DNA from: JAHBNG01 sp039028975
Lineage (GTDB): Bacteria > Chloroflexota > Anaerolineae > Caldilineales > Caldilineaceae
Direction: 5' to 3'
DNA length: 64,000 nt
Assembly: GCA_039028975.1 (NCBI GenBank)
Contig: JBCCHB010000038.1
Coordinates: 1 to 64,000 of the forward strand
Numbering within the stretch: the stretch's first letter is position 1; each line of letters begins with the position of its first letter. Shown here piece by piece: positions 26,839 through 35,464 of the stretch. The notes beneath the pieces are model-generated. The model searched no databases. It was not told where the DNA came from and worked only from the letters and a program-made list of their open reading frames with translations. The position numbers and the translations under genes were made by a program.

Positions 26839-26839
26839 A

Positions 26840-27070
26840 ATGAGCGGTTTAAGTGTACCAAAGGGGAAAATTTGCAATAACATTCGCACATTACGCTTTC
26901 TGCATGGCGAGATGACCCAGAAAGATCTGGCCAAAGCAGTCGGCGTGACCCGCCAAACCATTATCGCCATGGAAAAAGATAAATATTCCCCATCATTAGA
27001 ATTAGCCTTTCGGATCGCACGCGTATTCGACGTGCCGTTGGAAGAGGCTTTTTCCTACGAAGATAAATAG
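26840..27070 (+). CDS. XRE-family transcriptional regulator, YozG-like
   Basis: A 76-residue single-domain helix-turn-helix protein: MTQKDLAKAVGVTRQTIIAMEKDKYSPSLELAFRIARVF is the canonical Cro/CI fold (about residues 25-63). It ends with the PLEEAFSYED tail common in this small subfamily. It is one base downstream of the membrane protein gene and likely autoregulates the pair. Confidence 0.88.
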   Translation: MSGLSVPKGKICNNIRTLRFLHGEMTQKDLAKAVGVTRQTIIAMEKDKYSPSLELAFRIARVFDVPLEEAFSYEDK

Positions 27071-27259
27071 CACAATTTTATAAAGGGCGAATCGTTGTTG
27101 GTGGGGCAAGGAATAGCCCAAACGGCTACCTATTTCACCATTACAATTTAGTGAGTTCCCTGCGCAGTTTTATACTCAGCTCCGTTTGAAAACGACCGCA
27201 GTATGGCAGAGCGTAGTGCCAGTATGAAGTCAAAGAAGAAACGATACAGGAGATTAAAC

Positions 27260-28078
27260 ATGAATCGAGACAAAATGTTAATTGATGCGAAAGAATTGCT
27301 GACCAAAATAGATGATCCCACTATCCGCATTTATGATGCCACTATACTCTTTTTCCGCAAGGAATCCGAGCTGTCGGCCTATGAAGAGTACCAACAGGGC
27401 CATATTCCCGGCGCGGCCTTTTTTGATCACCAAAAATTTTCCGATTCAAGTAATGACTACATGTATATGATGTTGCCTGAGACAGAGCTCGCTACTCAGA
27501 TTGGCAACATTGGCATAAATGAGATGTCGGAGGTAATATTTTATACATTCGATATGTTGCCATCGGCAACTCGCGCTTGGTGGATACTCCACTACGCAGG
27601 TCACAACAATGTACGTGTTCTCAATGGCGGTCTTGCGGCATGGAAGGAAGCCGGTGGTGCCGTTGTACAAGGTGGACATGAATATGAGCCGACCGAATTT
27701 CAATGTAGTCTTCGACCGAATCGACTAGCCAGCAAAGATGAAGTTCAAGCTGCCATGAATGATGACAGCATCTGCACTGTCAATACATTGACCCAACAAG
27801 TCTATGACAAGGCTCACATCACCGGTTCTTCGCTGCTCCCTTGTATGGATCTTATGAACGAAATGACCTCGTTTTTACCTAACGATCAGATTATGACCCG
27901 CCTGCAAAATGAAGCCCAGCATGAGCGCATCATTACCTATTGTGGTGGAGGAATCGCGGCTACGGTCAATGCGATGGGACATCTGATGGCTGGTAATGAA
28001 AACGTTGCAGTCTATGACGGCTCTATGGATGAATGGACAGGTGAAGGGTTGCCGACGACAACCAACGGCGGTTCGTGA
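27260..28078 (+). CDS. Thiosulfate/3-mercaptopyruvate sulfurtransferase (tandem rhodanese)
   Basis: ATG at 27260 is chosen because AGGAG lies eight bases upstream; the open frame to 27203 adds 19 residues without support. The 272-residue product has two rhodanese domains: an inactive-type N-terminal one (GHIPGAAFFDHQKF, about 48-61) and a catalytic C-terminal one with Cys in ITYCGGGIAAT (about 229). Two-domain enzymes of this length transfer sulfane sulfur from thiosulfate or mercaptopyruvate to cyanide or thiols. Cytosolic. The CGGGIA loop leans toward the 3-mercaptopyruvate or uncharacterised type; not decisive. Confidence 0.88.
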   Translation: MNRDKMLIDAKELLTKIDDPTIRIYDATILFFRKESELSAYEEYQQGHIPGAAFFDHQKFSDSSNDYMYMMLPETELATQIGNIGINEMSEVIFYTFDMLPSATRAWWILHYAGHNNVRVLNGGLAAWKEAGGAVVQGGHEYEPTEFQCSLRPNRLASKDEVQAAMNDDSICTVNTLTQQVYDKAHITGSSLLPCMDLMNEMTSFLPNDQIMTRLQNEAQHERIITYCGGGIAATVNAMGHLMAGNENVAVYDGSMDEWTGEGLPTTTNGGS

Positions 28079-28189
28079 AACGATGGCTACATTCTGGCAT
28101 AATAGAGCGGAGAGATACAATATGGACATTACCGAACACGATTCTCTATATGCTCGACAAACGATTTTTTGAGCCAAATGAGAACCTAT

Positions 28190-28218
28190 TTGAAGATATC
28201 GGAAATTCTTGCTAAACT
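28190..28218 (+). promoter_or_regulatory. Candidate lacI promoter
   Basis: TTGAAG (28190-28195) and TAAACT (28213-28218) with a 17-base spacer precede the lacI gene. The LacI-type operator begins at the last base of the -10, so autorepression is expected. Confidence 0.5.
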
Positions 28219-28231
28219 TAAAACGTTTTAA
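28218..28231. promoter_or_regulatory. LacI-type operator upstream of lacI
   Basis: Perfect palindrome ttaaaacgttttaa, identical to 26014-26027. It lies 53 bases before the lacI start and overlaps the candidate promoter, indicating autoregulation. Confidence 0.75.
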
Positions 28232-28284
28232 CCGAGGCTTCGATAGCATCATGACGACTCGTATATGTCAAAAACAGCTTAAAA

Positions 28285-29307
28285 ATGACAACCATTCATG
28301 ACGTTGCGAACTTAGCGAAAGTTTCGACCGCCACGGTCTCGAATGCCTTCAATTGGCCTGATAAAGTAAAGCCCGACACCTATGAACGCGTAGTAGCTGC
28401 AGCCAAATCTCTCGACTATCAGCCCAACGTCTTTGGCAAGGGGCTATCCAGCGGCAGGACATTCAATGTGGGGTTACTCATTTCAGATATCCGGGTCCCA
28501 ATTGTTGCCAACATCACCCGTGGCATTGAAGATAAACTGACCGAAGCCGGTTTTGTGCCGATTATCTCTAGTACCGACGGTGAGAGCGAAAAGACTCTTC
28601 AACGAGTTGATCAATTGCGCCGCCTGGGTGCTTGCGGTTATATCCTGGTTCCCGCCCAATACGGTGTAACGCTTAAACTTGTTGACCAGTTGGAGCAACT
28701 CGTTCAGGAAGGCATTCCCACGATTATAAGCGGTCACGATATTGAATCAACGCGCATCAGTAGTGTGACCCACATTGGGCGACAGATGGCCCGGGATCTA
28801 ACCCAACATCTTATTGACTTAAACCACCGGAATATTGCTTATATTGGCTCTTACTTTTCACTTGGACGTGGTAAGCAGCGCTGGGCAGGGTTTCAAGAGG
28901 CAATGACTGACGGCAATATTCCTATTCGCAACGACTTAGTCAGCGAGGTCGAATCCCTGCCTGCGGAAAGCTTTGCGGCCATGGAAAAGCTCATGACGTT
29001 GGCCAAACCACCCACAGCCATATTTGCAATGAACGACATCATCGCCCGCGGTGTCATTGATTACATTACACAATTCCAAGTCAAGGTACCGCAAGAATTA
29101 TCTATCGTCACATTTGATTACTTGGCCCTTGCACAGCGTACCACGCCACCAATTACCAGCATTGTAGCACCAGCATATGAATTGGGTGTAAAAACAGCCG
29201 AGCTATTCCTCTCTCAGCAAACAGAACGAAAACATCAAGCAGATGTGGTGCATTTGCCCTACAGATTTGAAGATCGTGGGTCCACTATGGCACACCGTGC
29301 CTGTTAA
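28285..29307 (+). CDS. LacI-family transcriptional regulator
   Basis: A 340-residue regulator with the DNA-binding domain at the N-terminus (TIHDVANLAKVSTATVSNAFN, residues 3-23), hinge, and periplasmic-binding-protein-like effector domain containing NVGLLISDIRVPIVANITRG and a PTAIFAMNDIIARGVID block. The ATG lacks a strong ribosome site. The two matching palindromes in the window suggest it represses itself and the oligopeptide-type transporter at 22880-25821. The ligand is unknown, but the association hints that this transporter carries a sugar or glycoside rather than peptides (inference). Confidence 0.9.
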   Translation: MTTIHDVANLAKVSTATVSNAFNWPDKVKPDTYERVVAAAKSLDYQPNVFGKGLSSGRTFNVGLLISDIRVPIVANITRGIEDKLTEAGFVPIISSTDGESEKTLQRVDQLRRLGACGYILVPAQYGVTLKLVDQLEQLVQEGIPTIISGHDIESTRISSVTHIGRQMARDLTQHLIDLNHRNIAYIGSYFSLGRGKQRWAGFQEAMTDGNIPIRNDLVSEVESLPAESFAAMEKLMTLAKPPTAIFAMNDIIARGVIDYITQFQVKVPQELSIVTFDYLALAQRTTPPITSIVAPAYELGVKTAELFLSQQTERKHQADVVHLPYRFEDRGSTMAHRAC

Positions 29308-29530
29308 CATAAATGAATAGGTCCCATCTCTGGCTCTGCCCTTCGGTTTGGTCATGGGAACAATCTCCGCTACAATAGCTACCATCGTTTCCCTCAGGTA
29401 TTACTGATTCTACTCAACCCTAGTTAGAACCAAGCACCCAATGACCGACTTTCACCTCCCTGCACTAATTCACCAACATAGTGTTAACCGCCTAACCCAA
29501 ATACGAACCGGAGCTGTCAAGAGGTAGATC

Positions 29531-30616
29531 ATGACTGAGAAACGACTACGACTCGCTGTAATTGGGGCAGGCGAACATGCCACCAACGTCATTCACCCTG
29601 CATTAATATTCAACGACCGAATCGACGTAGTTGGCTGCTGCGACCGTGACACAAATCGGGCGAATCTGGCCGCCAAACGGCTCGCTGCACCCGCGTTTAC
29701 TGAGGCCAGCCATATGCTCAGCACGGTCAAGGCGGATGCAGCCATTGTTGTCGCCTTTCCATGGGTGCAGGCGGAGTTAACCATCGAGTGCTTAGAGGCC
29801 GGTCTACACGTCTTTACCGAAAAACCGCTTGCGACCGAGCTAGACCAGGCTAAGCGGGTAAAGGCCGCCGCAGCCAAAGCAAAACGGCAGGTCTCAGTGG
29901 GCTTCATGATGCGCTTTAACCCCGTCTTCCAGAAGATGCAGGAGGCGATAAAGTCAGTTGGGTTTGGCGAGCCATCGCTTTTCCATTCGCGCTTTGTGGC
30001 TGGCTATCGGCCTAAGACTTCTGACCTGTTGCGGGTTGGGTCGATCCACATTTTTGATCTAGCTAGATGGCTCTTTGGGCCCTTTCGGGAAGTCTACGCA
30101 ACCCACTTTGAGAAAGAAGATGGTCAGGTCTCTATCGCCGTCAACGCTACGCTTGGGGGTGGTGTACTTAGAGATGGTGCACTTGGACACGGTGCGACAG
30201 GGAAGCGGACAGTTGCTTCACTGGTCCTCAGTTCGTTGGGCCTGTGGGCTTCCAAAGGACAGCTTTATGCCGAGGTCATCGGCGACCGCAATGTCTTTAG
30301 CGTGGATAATGCCCGTGACTGGACTTGGCAGAAGCCCCCTCTGGAGACTATCCGCGAGGGCAATACCCAAACCATGAAAGAGATCCCGCGACCGGCTGAG
30401 CTAGCGATTCCCAACTACATGAACGTGAGCCGCTTTGACATGCATACCTTTTTCCTCAACGGCTACTATGGATGTATCGAAGCGTTTGTGGATAGCCTTC
30501 TGGGGAACGGTGAGGGAGCCAACGATCTGCCCATGATTGAAGATGGGATTGCGGCTCTGGAAACCGCCATTGCCATCGAGCAGAGTGTTCAAACGGGTCA
30601 GTCGGTTAGGCTATAA
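29531..30616 (+). CDS. Gfo/Idh/MocA-family oxidoreductase
   Basis: The 361-residue protein has the N-terminal Rossmann fold (VIGAGEHATNVIHPAL, residues 10-25) and the EKPLAT motif (about 96-101) that carries the catalytic Lys. GAGG precedes ATG 29531. Family members oxidise sugars, inositols or, in the case of LigC, the ring-cleavage semialdehyde of protocatechuate. It is the first gene of a plus-strand cluster with extradiol dioxygenase, GalB-like and GalC-like enzymes, so a LigC-like role is possible but not shown by sequence. Confidence 0.85.
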   Translation: MTEKRLRLAVIGAGEHATNVIHPALIFNDRIDVVGCCDRDTNRANLAAKRLAAPAFTEASHMLSTVKADAAIVVAFPWVQAELTIECLEAGLHVFTEKPLATELDQAKRVKAAAAKAKRQVSVGFMMRFNPVFQKMQEAIKSVGFGEPSLFHSRFVAGYRPKTSDLLRVGSIHIFDLARWLFGPFREVYATHFEKEDGQVSIAVNATLGGGVLRDGALGHGATGKRTVASLVLSSLGLWASKGQLYAEVIGDRNVFSVDNARDWTWQKPPLETIREGNTQTMKEIPRPAELAIPNYMNVSRFDMHTFFLNGYYGCIEAFVDSLLGNGEGANDLPMIEDGIAALETAIAIEQSVQTGQSVRL

Positions 30617-30789
30617 TCAGATCGCAATCTGTTATTTCGACAATGTGTATGTAGAAATCTTGGACAGCTGACCAGAGAAAGATTTCTCGTCGTTCCTCCT
30701 CGAAATGACATCAGCGAGCATCATTGTAGTCTACTGACCAATTGAATTGAAATCATTGAGATTCATGGAACTTCAAGGGAGGAATAACA

Positions 30790-31680
30790 ATGGCTGTACT
30801 TGAGCGAGAAGTCAACCGTACTCAGCTTGTGGCTGGCATCAGCGACTACTTCCACTCTGAGCATTGGAACAATTTTCTAAACCATCACCTGGACAACCCA
30901 AGTGAGGAGATCTGGCATTCCCACATCTACCTAAGCACTTCTATCCATCCTGATTCGCTAGTGCCAATTGTGGAAGGGTTCTTTGCGGCCCGAGGTCAGG
31001 AGTTGGTACGTTGTATCGACTACCTGACGCCCAAGCCCGAAACCGAGCTTGGTGCACTGCACAATATTCATCCCAAAGGCAAGCCCCACTTTGATCTCTT
31101 CTTCCGTTTCGATAGGAATGCTATCTTGGAACCCATGCCTGTCGAAAAGGCCGAGCAGGGACAGAATGCCCTCTCCTGGGGCAAGAGCTACATGGATGAG
31201 TTCTACGCCCAGTTCCCCTTTCAGGCAATCGGGCCGACCGAAGAAGAGCAGCTTGACAATTACTTTGCGTCCCGTCACTGGAAAGATACGCTCAACCTGA
31301 TTATGGATCCCGACATTATCCATCTGCACTGTAATCTGCGCCTGGGCATTGACCCCAAGATTCTGGAAATCAAAGCGCGGGGAGCCTTTGCAGCGCAGGG
31401 TTGGACCATCGACAAGGTTGTACCCAACGTCTTCCAGGTGCAAGGGGCGTATCGGGGCAAGCTCGTCTTCCTGGGCCGTCATCCCGAACTGGTCTACGAT
31501 TTGGGCTGGCTCTTTGATCCAACTGTGATCTGCGAACCATCATTCGAACCCTGGTCACGGCACGACGTACAACCCGGCTTTGACCTCTGCTTCACATCTG
31601 AGTTTAACGCGCTGATCGAGAAGAATCCGTATGTGCGATTGCAGGATGAGGAGATTGAGAAGATAGTGGCGGGATTCTGA
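30790..31680 (+). CDS. Uncharacterised protein with internal duplication
   Basis: I do not recognise the family. GGGAGG precedes the ATG. The 296-residue protein is two copies of one fold: residues about 19-115 (YFHSEHWNNFL, IWHSHIYL, FFAARGQ, HFDLFFRF) match about 158-275 (YFASRHWKDTL, IIHLHCNL, AFAAQGW, GFDLCFTS). Conserved His in the HSHIYL and HLHCNL strands could bind metal. No signal peptide. The context of aromatic ring-cleavage genes on both sides suggests an enzyme or accessory protein of that pathway. A distant likeness to DOPA-dioxygenase-type ferredoxin folds crossed my mind but cannot be defended. Confidence 0.7.
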   Translation: MAVLEREVNRTQLVAGISDYFHSEHWNNFLNHHLDNPSEEIWHSHIYLSTSIHPDSLVPIVEGFFAARGQELVRCIDYLTPKPETELGALHNIHPKGKPHFDLFFRFDRNAILEPMPVEKAEQGQNALSWGKSYMDEFYAQFPFQAIGPTEEEQLDNYFASRHWKDTLNLIMDPDIIHLHCNLRLGIDPKILEIKARGAFAAQGWTIDKVVPNVFQVQGAYRGKLVFLGRHPELVYDLGWLFDPTVICEPSFEPWSRHDVQPGFDLCFTSEFNALIEKNPYVRLQDEEIEKIVAGF

Positions 31681-32163
31681 ATACGATCGCCTCGGAGTTT
31701 TGTCCAGTAATAGATTTTGCGTGTGCGAAGATGCCCATTGCACCTGTGCAGGCTAAGTGTCAATCAAGCTTATAGGTCTGTCTTCGATTCAACTAGAAAG
31801 GGACTGACTCAGCACAACAGCTATTTCCATAAACGTGATTGCATCTGCTGCACCGAAGTAACACCCTCTGGTGAGCGAGTCTGACGGAATTGAATCTGAA
31901 CAGACCGTAGCCGCCGCATTTTGCTGCGGAATCTTCCAGCCTTCCTTTCCGTTTGCATGAGCCAGTTGTTCGGCTCTTTGGATGCTTTGCGTCATCTTCC
32001 GCCAATGCAATAAGCCCAAATTTCGCCTATATAGATAGACGCGTTTTTTCACGTTTTGTCAGTCAATCAACATAGTGGGCGCAATTTAGCTTGCTCCTGC
32101 GATAACACTGTCAACCATACGAGATCCTGTTCAATTGAGCATTTAAGCATGGAGAATGAATCT
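31681..32163. other. Non-coding or degenerate region
   Basis: About 480 bases between two cluster genes. A minus-strand frame (31789-32052) is open but shows no recognisable domain and no ribosome site; it may be a decayed gene. The dioxygenase promoter should lie here. Confidence 0.4.
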
Positions 32164-33111
32164 ATGGAAACCGAACCGATTTGGGATATTGCCCATCTCG
32201 CCCACGTCGAGTTATTGACGCCCAAGCCCACTGAAAGCCTTGAATTTTTCACCCAAATTTTGGGGATGAGCGTTTCAGCCAAGCAAGGCGATTCGGTCTA
32301 CCTGCGGGCCTACGATGATTATGAACACCATACCCTCAAGTTGACCGCGGCCAAGCACTCTGGATTGGCCCATTTTGCCTGGCGAGCGCGCAGCCAACAA
32401 GCATTACAGCGGCGGGCCGAAGCCATTGAGGCGGCTGGCCTGGGCAATGGCTGGACCGACGGCGATCTCGGACACGGACCAGCTTATACCTTCCAGACGC
32501 CCGACGGCCATGATGTAGAGATCTACTACGAAACTGAGTGGTATGAGGCGAGGGAAGAAGATAAGCCTGCGCTCAAAAATCAGGCGGCTCGTTTCCCTGG
32601 TCGTGGCATGAATGTGCGCAGGCTGGACCATCTAAACTTGCTGGCGGTAGATATGGTCGGGATGCGAGAATTTCACACCAATGTGCTGGGCGCTACTTTG
32701 ACCGAAGTGATTACCTTTGATGATGGTTCAGACAAAGGGCTATGGTTTGCCGTCAACAACAAATCATACGACCTAGCCATCGCAGAGGACCATACCGGTA
32801 TCCCAGGGCGGTTACATCATTTCACCTACGCCGTTAACAGCCGCGAGGAAGTACTGCTGGCGGCTGATATCTGCCTGGAAAATGGTGTCTTCATCGAAAC
32901 TGGTCCCCATAAGCATGCGATTCAACAGACCTTCTTCCTCTATGTTTACGAACCGGGCGGCACTCGAATAGAGATTGCCAACACCACTGCCCGCTTGATT
33001 TTGGCCCCCGATTGGAAGACAATTCAATGGGGAGAAGAGGAGCGCAAGAAAGGCCAAGCGTGGGGCCTACAAACTGTAAAGAGTTTCCATACCCACGGCT
33101 CGCCGCCGTAA
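32164..33111 (+). CDS. VOC-family extradiol (catechol 2,3-) dioxygenase
   Basis: ATG 32164 is preferred: GGAG at 32151-32154 is nine bases upstream, and residues from here match the family start. The 315-residue protein has two glyoxalase/bleomycin-type modules. The metal site His-His-Glu is visible in the C-terminal module: RLDHLNLLA (about 155), GRLHHFTYAV (about 219) and GGTRIEI (about 271). Known: Fe(II) enzymes of this type cleave catechols next to the diol. The neighbouring GalB/GalC-like genes point to a carboxylated catechol, though canonical gallate and protocatechuate 4,5-dioxygenases belong to the unrelated LigAB superfamily. Confidence 0.85.
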   Translation: METEPIWDIAHLAHVELLTPKPTESLEFFTQILGMSVSAKQGDSVYLRAYDDYEHHTLKLTAAKHSGLAHFAWRARSQQALQRRAEAIEAAGLGNGWTDGDLGHGPAYTFQTPDGHDVEIYYETEWYEAREEDKPALKNQAARFPGRGMNVRRLDHLNLLAVDMVGMREFHTNVLGATLTEVITFDDGSDKGLWFAVNNKSYDLAIAEDHTGIPGRLHHFTYAVNSREEVLLAADICLENGVFIETGPHKHAIQQTFFLYVYEPGGTRIEIANTTARLILAPDWKTIQWGEEERKKGQAWGLQTVKSFHTHGSPP

Positions 33112-33255
33112 GGCCATTACATAAAATTAATTATCCATAAAACCGAGGAGGTAGTATTCTCTAATGCGGCTCTACTCAAATGACAGGTGTAAGAAAATGC
33201 CTCCCCCGCGTATACTTATTTTTGTAAATTGGTCTAAAATGATTCTGGAGAACCA

Positions 33256-33975
33256 ATGGATCCCAAAAAACTTCTAGTCGTGGGTGCCCACTCTGCCGAC
33301 TTCCTCTGGCGCAGTGCCGGAACCATTGCGCTGACAGTCGAACAGGGAGGTAGCGCAATGGTACTGGCTCTCAGCTACGGCGAGCGAGGCGAATCGGGCA
33401 ACCTCTGGCGTGATAACCCAGAGCAAACCGTGGAGAACGTCAAGCGAATTCGTCACGAAATGGCCGAGGAGGCTGCATTCCACGTCGGTGCCGACTTTCG
33501 CTGCCTCGACTTAGGCGACTACCCGTTGGTCATCACCGATGAGGCCATGGACGAGTTGGTACGTATTATTCGTGAAGACGAGCCGGATGCGATCCTCACT
33601 CACACCGCGGTTGATCCGTTCAACCCCGACCATCCCGTTGCTTACACCAGCGTACAGCGGGCGCGGCTGCTGGCATCCGGAGCTGGGGTGGCCAGTGCAT
33701 TCAAGAGCATTACCCCGCCAGAATGGTACTCGTTTGAGCCACATCAACCCGAGCTATGTGAGTTCATGCCCAACACCTTTATCGATATTACACCCGTTAT
33801 GGAGAAGAAGATCAAGGCCATGAATGTCATGTCAGCACAAGGATATCTGATTGATTATTATACTGAGCTGGCCTCACGTCGCGGCAATCATGCACGCCGC
33901 ATTTCGGGCAAGCAGGAAGTGAAATTTGCGGAAGCCCATCAGCGGCATGTGCCCTGGGTTGTGAGTGAATTGTAG
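33256..33975 (+). CDS. galB: PIG-L family hydratase, 4-oxalomesaconate hydratase-like
   Basis: The 239-residue protein carries the PIG-L/LmbE zinc motif as AHSADF (11-16; most family members have AHPDD) and the third ligand in DHPVAY (126). The AHSADFLWR, SYGERGESG and DPFNPDHPVAY combination matches the GalB type, which hydrates 4-oxalomesaconate to 4-carboxy-4-hydroxy-2-oxoadipate in gallate breakdown. The next gene encodes the aldolase for that very product, which supports the call. Cytosolic. Confidence 0.78.
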   Translation: MDPKKLLVVGAHSADFLWRSAGTIALTVEQGGSAMVLALSYGERGESGNLWRDNPEQTVENVKRIRHEMAEEAAFHVGADFRCLDLGDYPLVITDEAMDELVRIIREDEPDAILTHTAVDPFNPDHPVAYTSVQRARLLASGAGVASAFKSITPPEWYSFEPHQPELCEFMPNTFIDITPVMEKKIKAMNVMSAQGYLIDYYTELASRRGNHARRISGKQEVKFAEAHQRHVPWVVSEL

Positions 33976-34043
33976 ACCGGAAATGTCAGTAGTAGATATG
34001 ATGTAATGTCGTTAAATTGCACAGAATAGAAAGAACGCAGAAA

Positions 34044-34676
34044 ATGAACGAAAACGAGAAAATTGCACGCCTTGCCGAGCTCGGAACCGCCACTGTTTAC
34101 GAGGCTTCGGGCCGCCAGGGGCTGATCGACTTGCCCTTCATACAGGTTATCCCAAAAAGCCGCGTTGCTGGAAAAGCACGGACCGTCCTATGTGGTCAAG
34201 GGGACAACGTAATGGTTCACGCTTGTATAGAACAGATCCAACCAGGCGACATTGTTGTATTAGCCCAGCCAGAGTCTCAGGCATCCGCGCTTATCGGCGA
34301 TCTGTTGGTGACCCAGATGATGATGGCAGGTGCGGCGGGCGTTCTATCCAATGGTGCCGTGCGCGACTACGAGGAATTGGTCGAGCTTGGGTTACCCATT
34401 TGGACTCAATTTGTTCGCGTGCGCGGCGCAACCAAGACAGAGATTGGTCAGTTAAATATACCTGTGGGCATAGGCGGTACGATTATTCACCCTGGCGACA
34501 TTGTTGTCATGGATGCAGATGGTGCCATCACAGTCCGACCATCCCGCTTGGATGAAATCCTCCAAAAAGCGGAAGCCCGTGCGGCCAAAGAAGAAGAAGA
34601 TCGGAAGCGTTTCAAAAACGGCGAGCGTAGTTATGATATCCGTGGCTGGCGACAGTTTGTGGAAGCACCACGTTAA
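34044..34676 (+). CDS. galC: RraA-like 4-carboxy-4-hydroxy-2-oxoadipate aldolase/oxaloacetate decarboxylase
   Basis: ATG 34044 is the first good start (a TTG frame from 34017 adds nine residues). The 210-residue protein belongs to the RraA/HMG aldolase fold, with TATVYEASGRQG near the N-terminus and the Arg-Asp metal/substrate pair in LSNGAVRDYEE (about 100-110). In the 4,5-cleavage routes LigK/GalC/ProA enzymes split 4-carboxy-4-hydroxy-2-oxoadipate into pyruvate and oxaloacetate. It is the last plus-strand gene of the cluster, 68 bp after the GalB-like gene. RNase E inhibition is not expected here. Confidence 0.8.
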   Translation: MNENEKIARLAELGTATVYEASGRQGLIDLPFIQVIPKSRVAGKARTVLCGQGDNVMVHACIEQIQPGDIVVLAQPESQASALIGDLLVTQMMMAGAAGVLSNGAVRDYEELVELGLPIWTQFVRVRGATKTEIGQLNIPVGIGGTIIHPGDIVVMDADGAITVRPSRLDEILQKAEARAAKEEEDRKRFKNGERSYDIRGWRQFVEAPR

Positions 34677-34742
34677 AGGGCGCTCAGTATTCTGGCGGAT
34701 TTCAATGGTAGGGACGGACAGTAGGTGGCTTCCGACAGTTCA

Positions 34743-35411
34743 TCAGGCGGATGAAAGGACAATATCAGTATCAGTGGTACTCTCAATATTCCTGATGTTA
34801 TTCCGGATGATTTTTTCAATGGAGTCATCCTTAACATCAATTGACAGAAATTCAGCCACTCCTTTTACTGTAGTAAACGGGTTATACAAAAGCTGACTAA
34901 ATTCTACCTCATGTATTGCGTTTTTTTCTCTGGCTTCAAACTTTTGCCGGGCCTTTTCATAAGAAAATTCAGATAAGCGCTGAATCTCTTCTTCCAAGTT
35001 TTCTCTTGATACGCGATAACCTGCACGCTCTTTATTGCGAAGAAATTGCGCCCAATCGGGATGCTCTTTGTACTTCTGCATGGACTGAATGACATCGTTC
35101 AAGTCTCTCTTCATGAGAATAATCTTGATGGGAATATCGAGATTGTCAGGCCACTGCATTAATGCGAAGATAAATGCCTTGACGGCAAATCCCTGCAACT
35201 GCCTCAAGTCATCTGGCTTGACGTCAAATACGCCAACAATGGCAGGATGCTCATAATAATAGGCATTGGAGGTATCTGGGAGATGTTCCTTTAGAAACTG
35301 CTCATAGTCTGTATCAAAAAATAGAGGAATGCCAAGCTGCTGCACAATATGCATCATAAGCGATGTTCCTGACCTTTTGAATCCCGATACGACTATTATT
35401 TCCTGTGTCAT
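34743..35411 (-). CDS. Sulfotransferase-like P-loop protein
   Basis: The 222-residue protein begins VVSGFKRSGTSLMMHIV, a PAPS-binding phosphosulfate loop, with a second helix-strand block KIILMKRDLNDVIQSMQKY (about 97-115) that usually holds the 3'-phosphate-binding Arg and Ser. AAGGAG lies 10 bases before the ATG. Target unknown. It stands alone, convergent to the GalC-like gene. Confidence 0.8.
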   Translation of the reverse strand: MTQEIIVVSGFKRSGTSLMMHIVQQLGIPLFFDTDYEQFLKEHLPDTSNAYYYEHPAIVGVFDVKPDDLRQLQGFAVKAFIFALMQWPDNLDIPIKIILMKRDLNDVIQSMQKYKEHPDWAQFLRNKERAGYRVSRENLEEEIQRLSEFSYEKARQKFEAREKNAIHEVEFSQLLYNPFTTVKGVAEFLSIDVKDDSIEKIIRNNIRNIESTTDTDIVLSSA

Positions 35412-35464
35412 GACTGTTGCTCCTTGCTTTTGAAAGTGAATTCTCTGGTTAAATGGTCTAAGTC

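Noticed and set aside
31789..32052. Minus-strand frame of 87 codons in the ring-cleavage cluster
   Set aside because: No recognised family and no start signals; may be decayed DNA, so not listed as a gene.
34044..34676. RraA-like gene as a regulator of RNase E
   Set aside because: The GalB-like neighbour and the wider fold family favour the aldolase/decarboxylase role.
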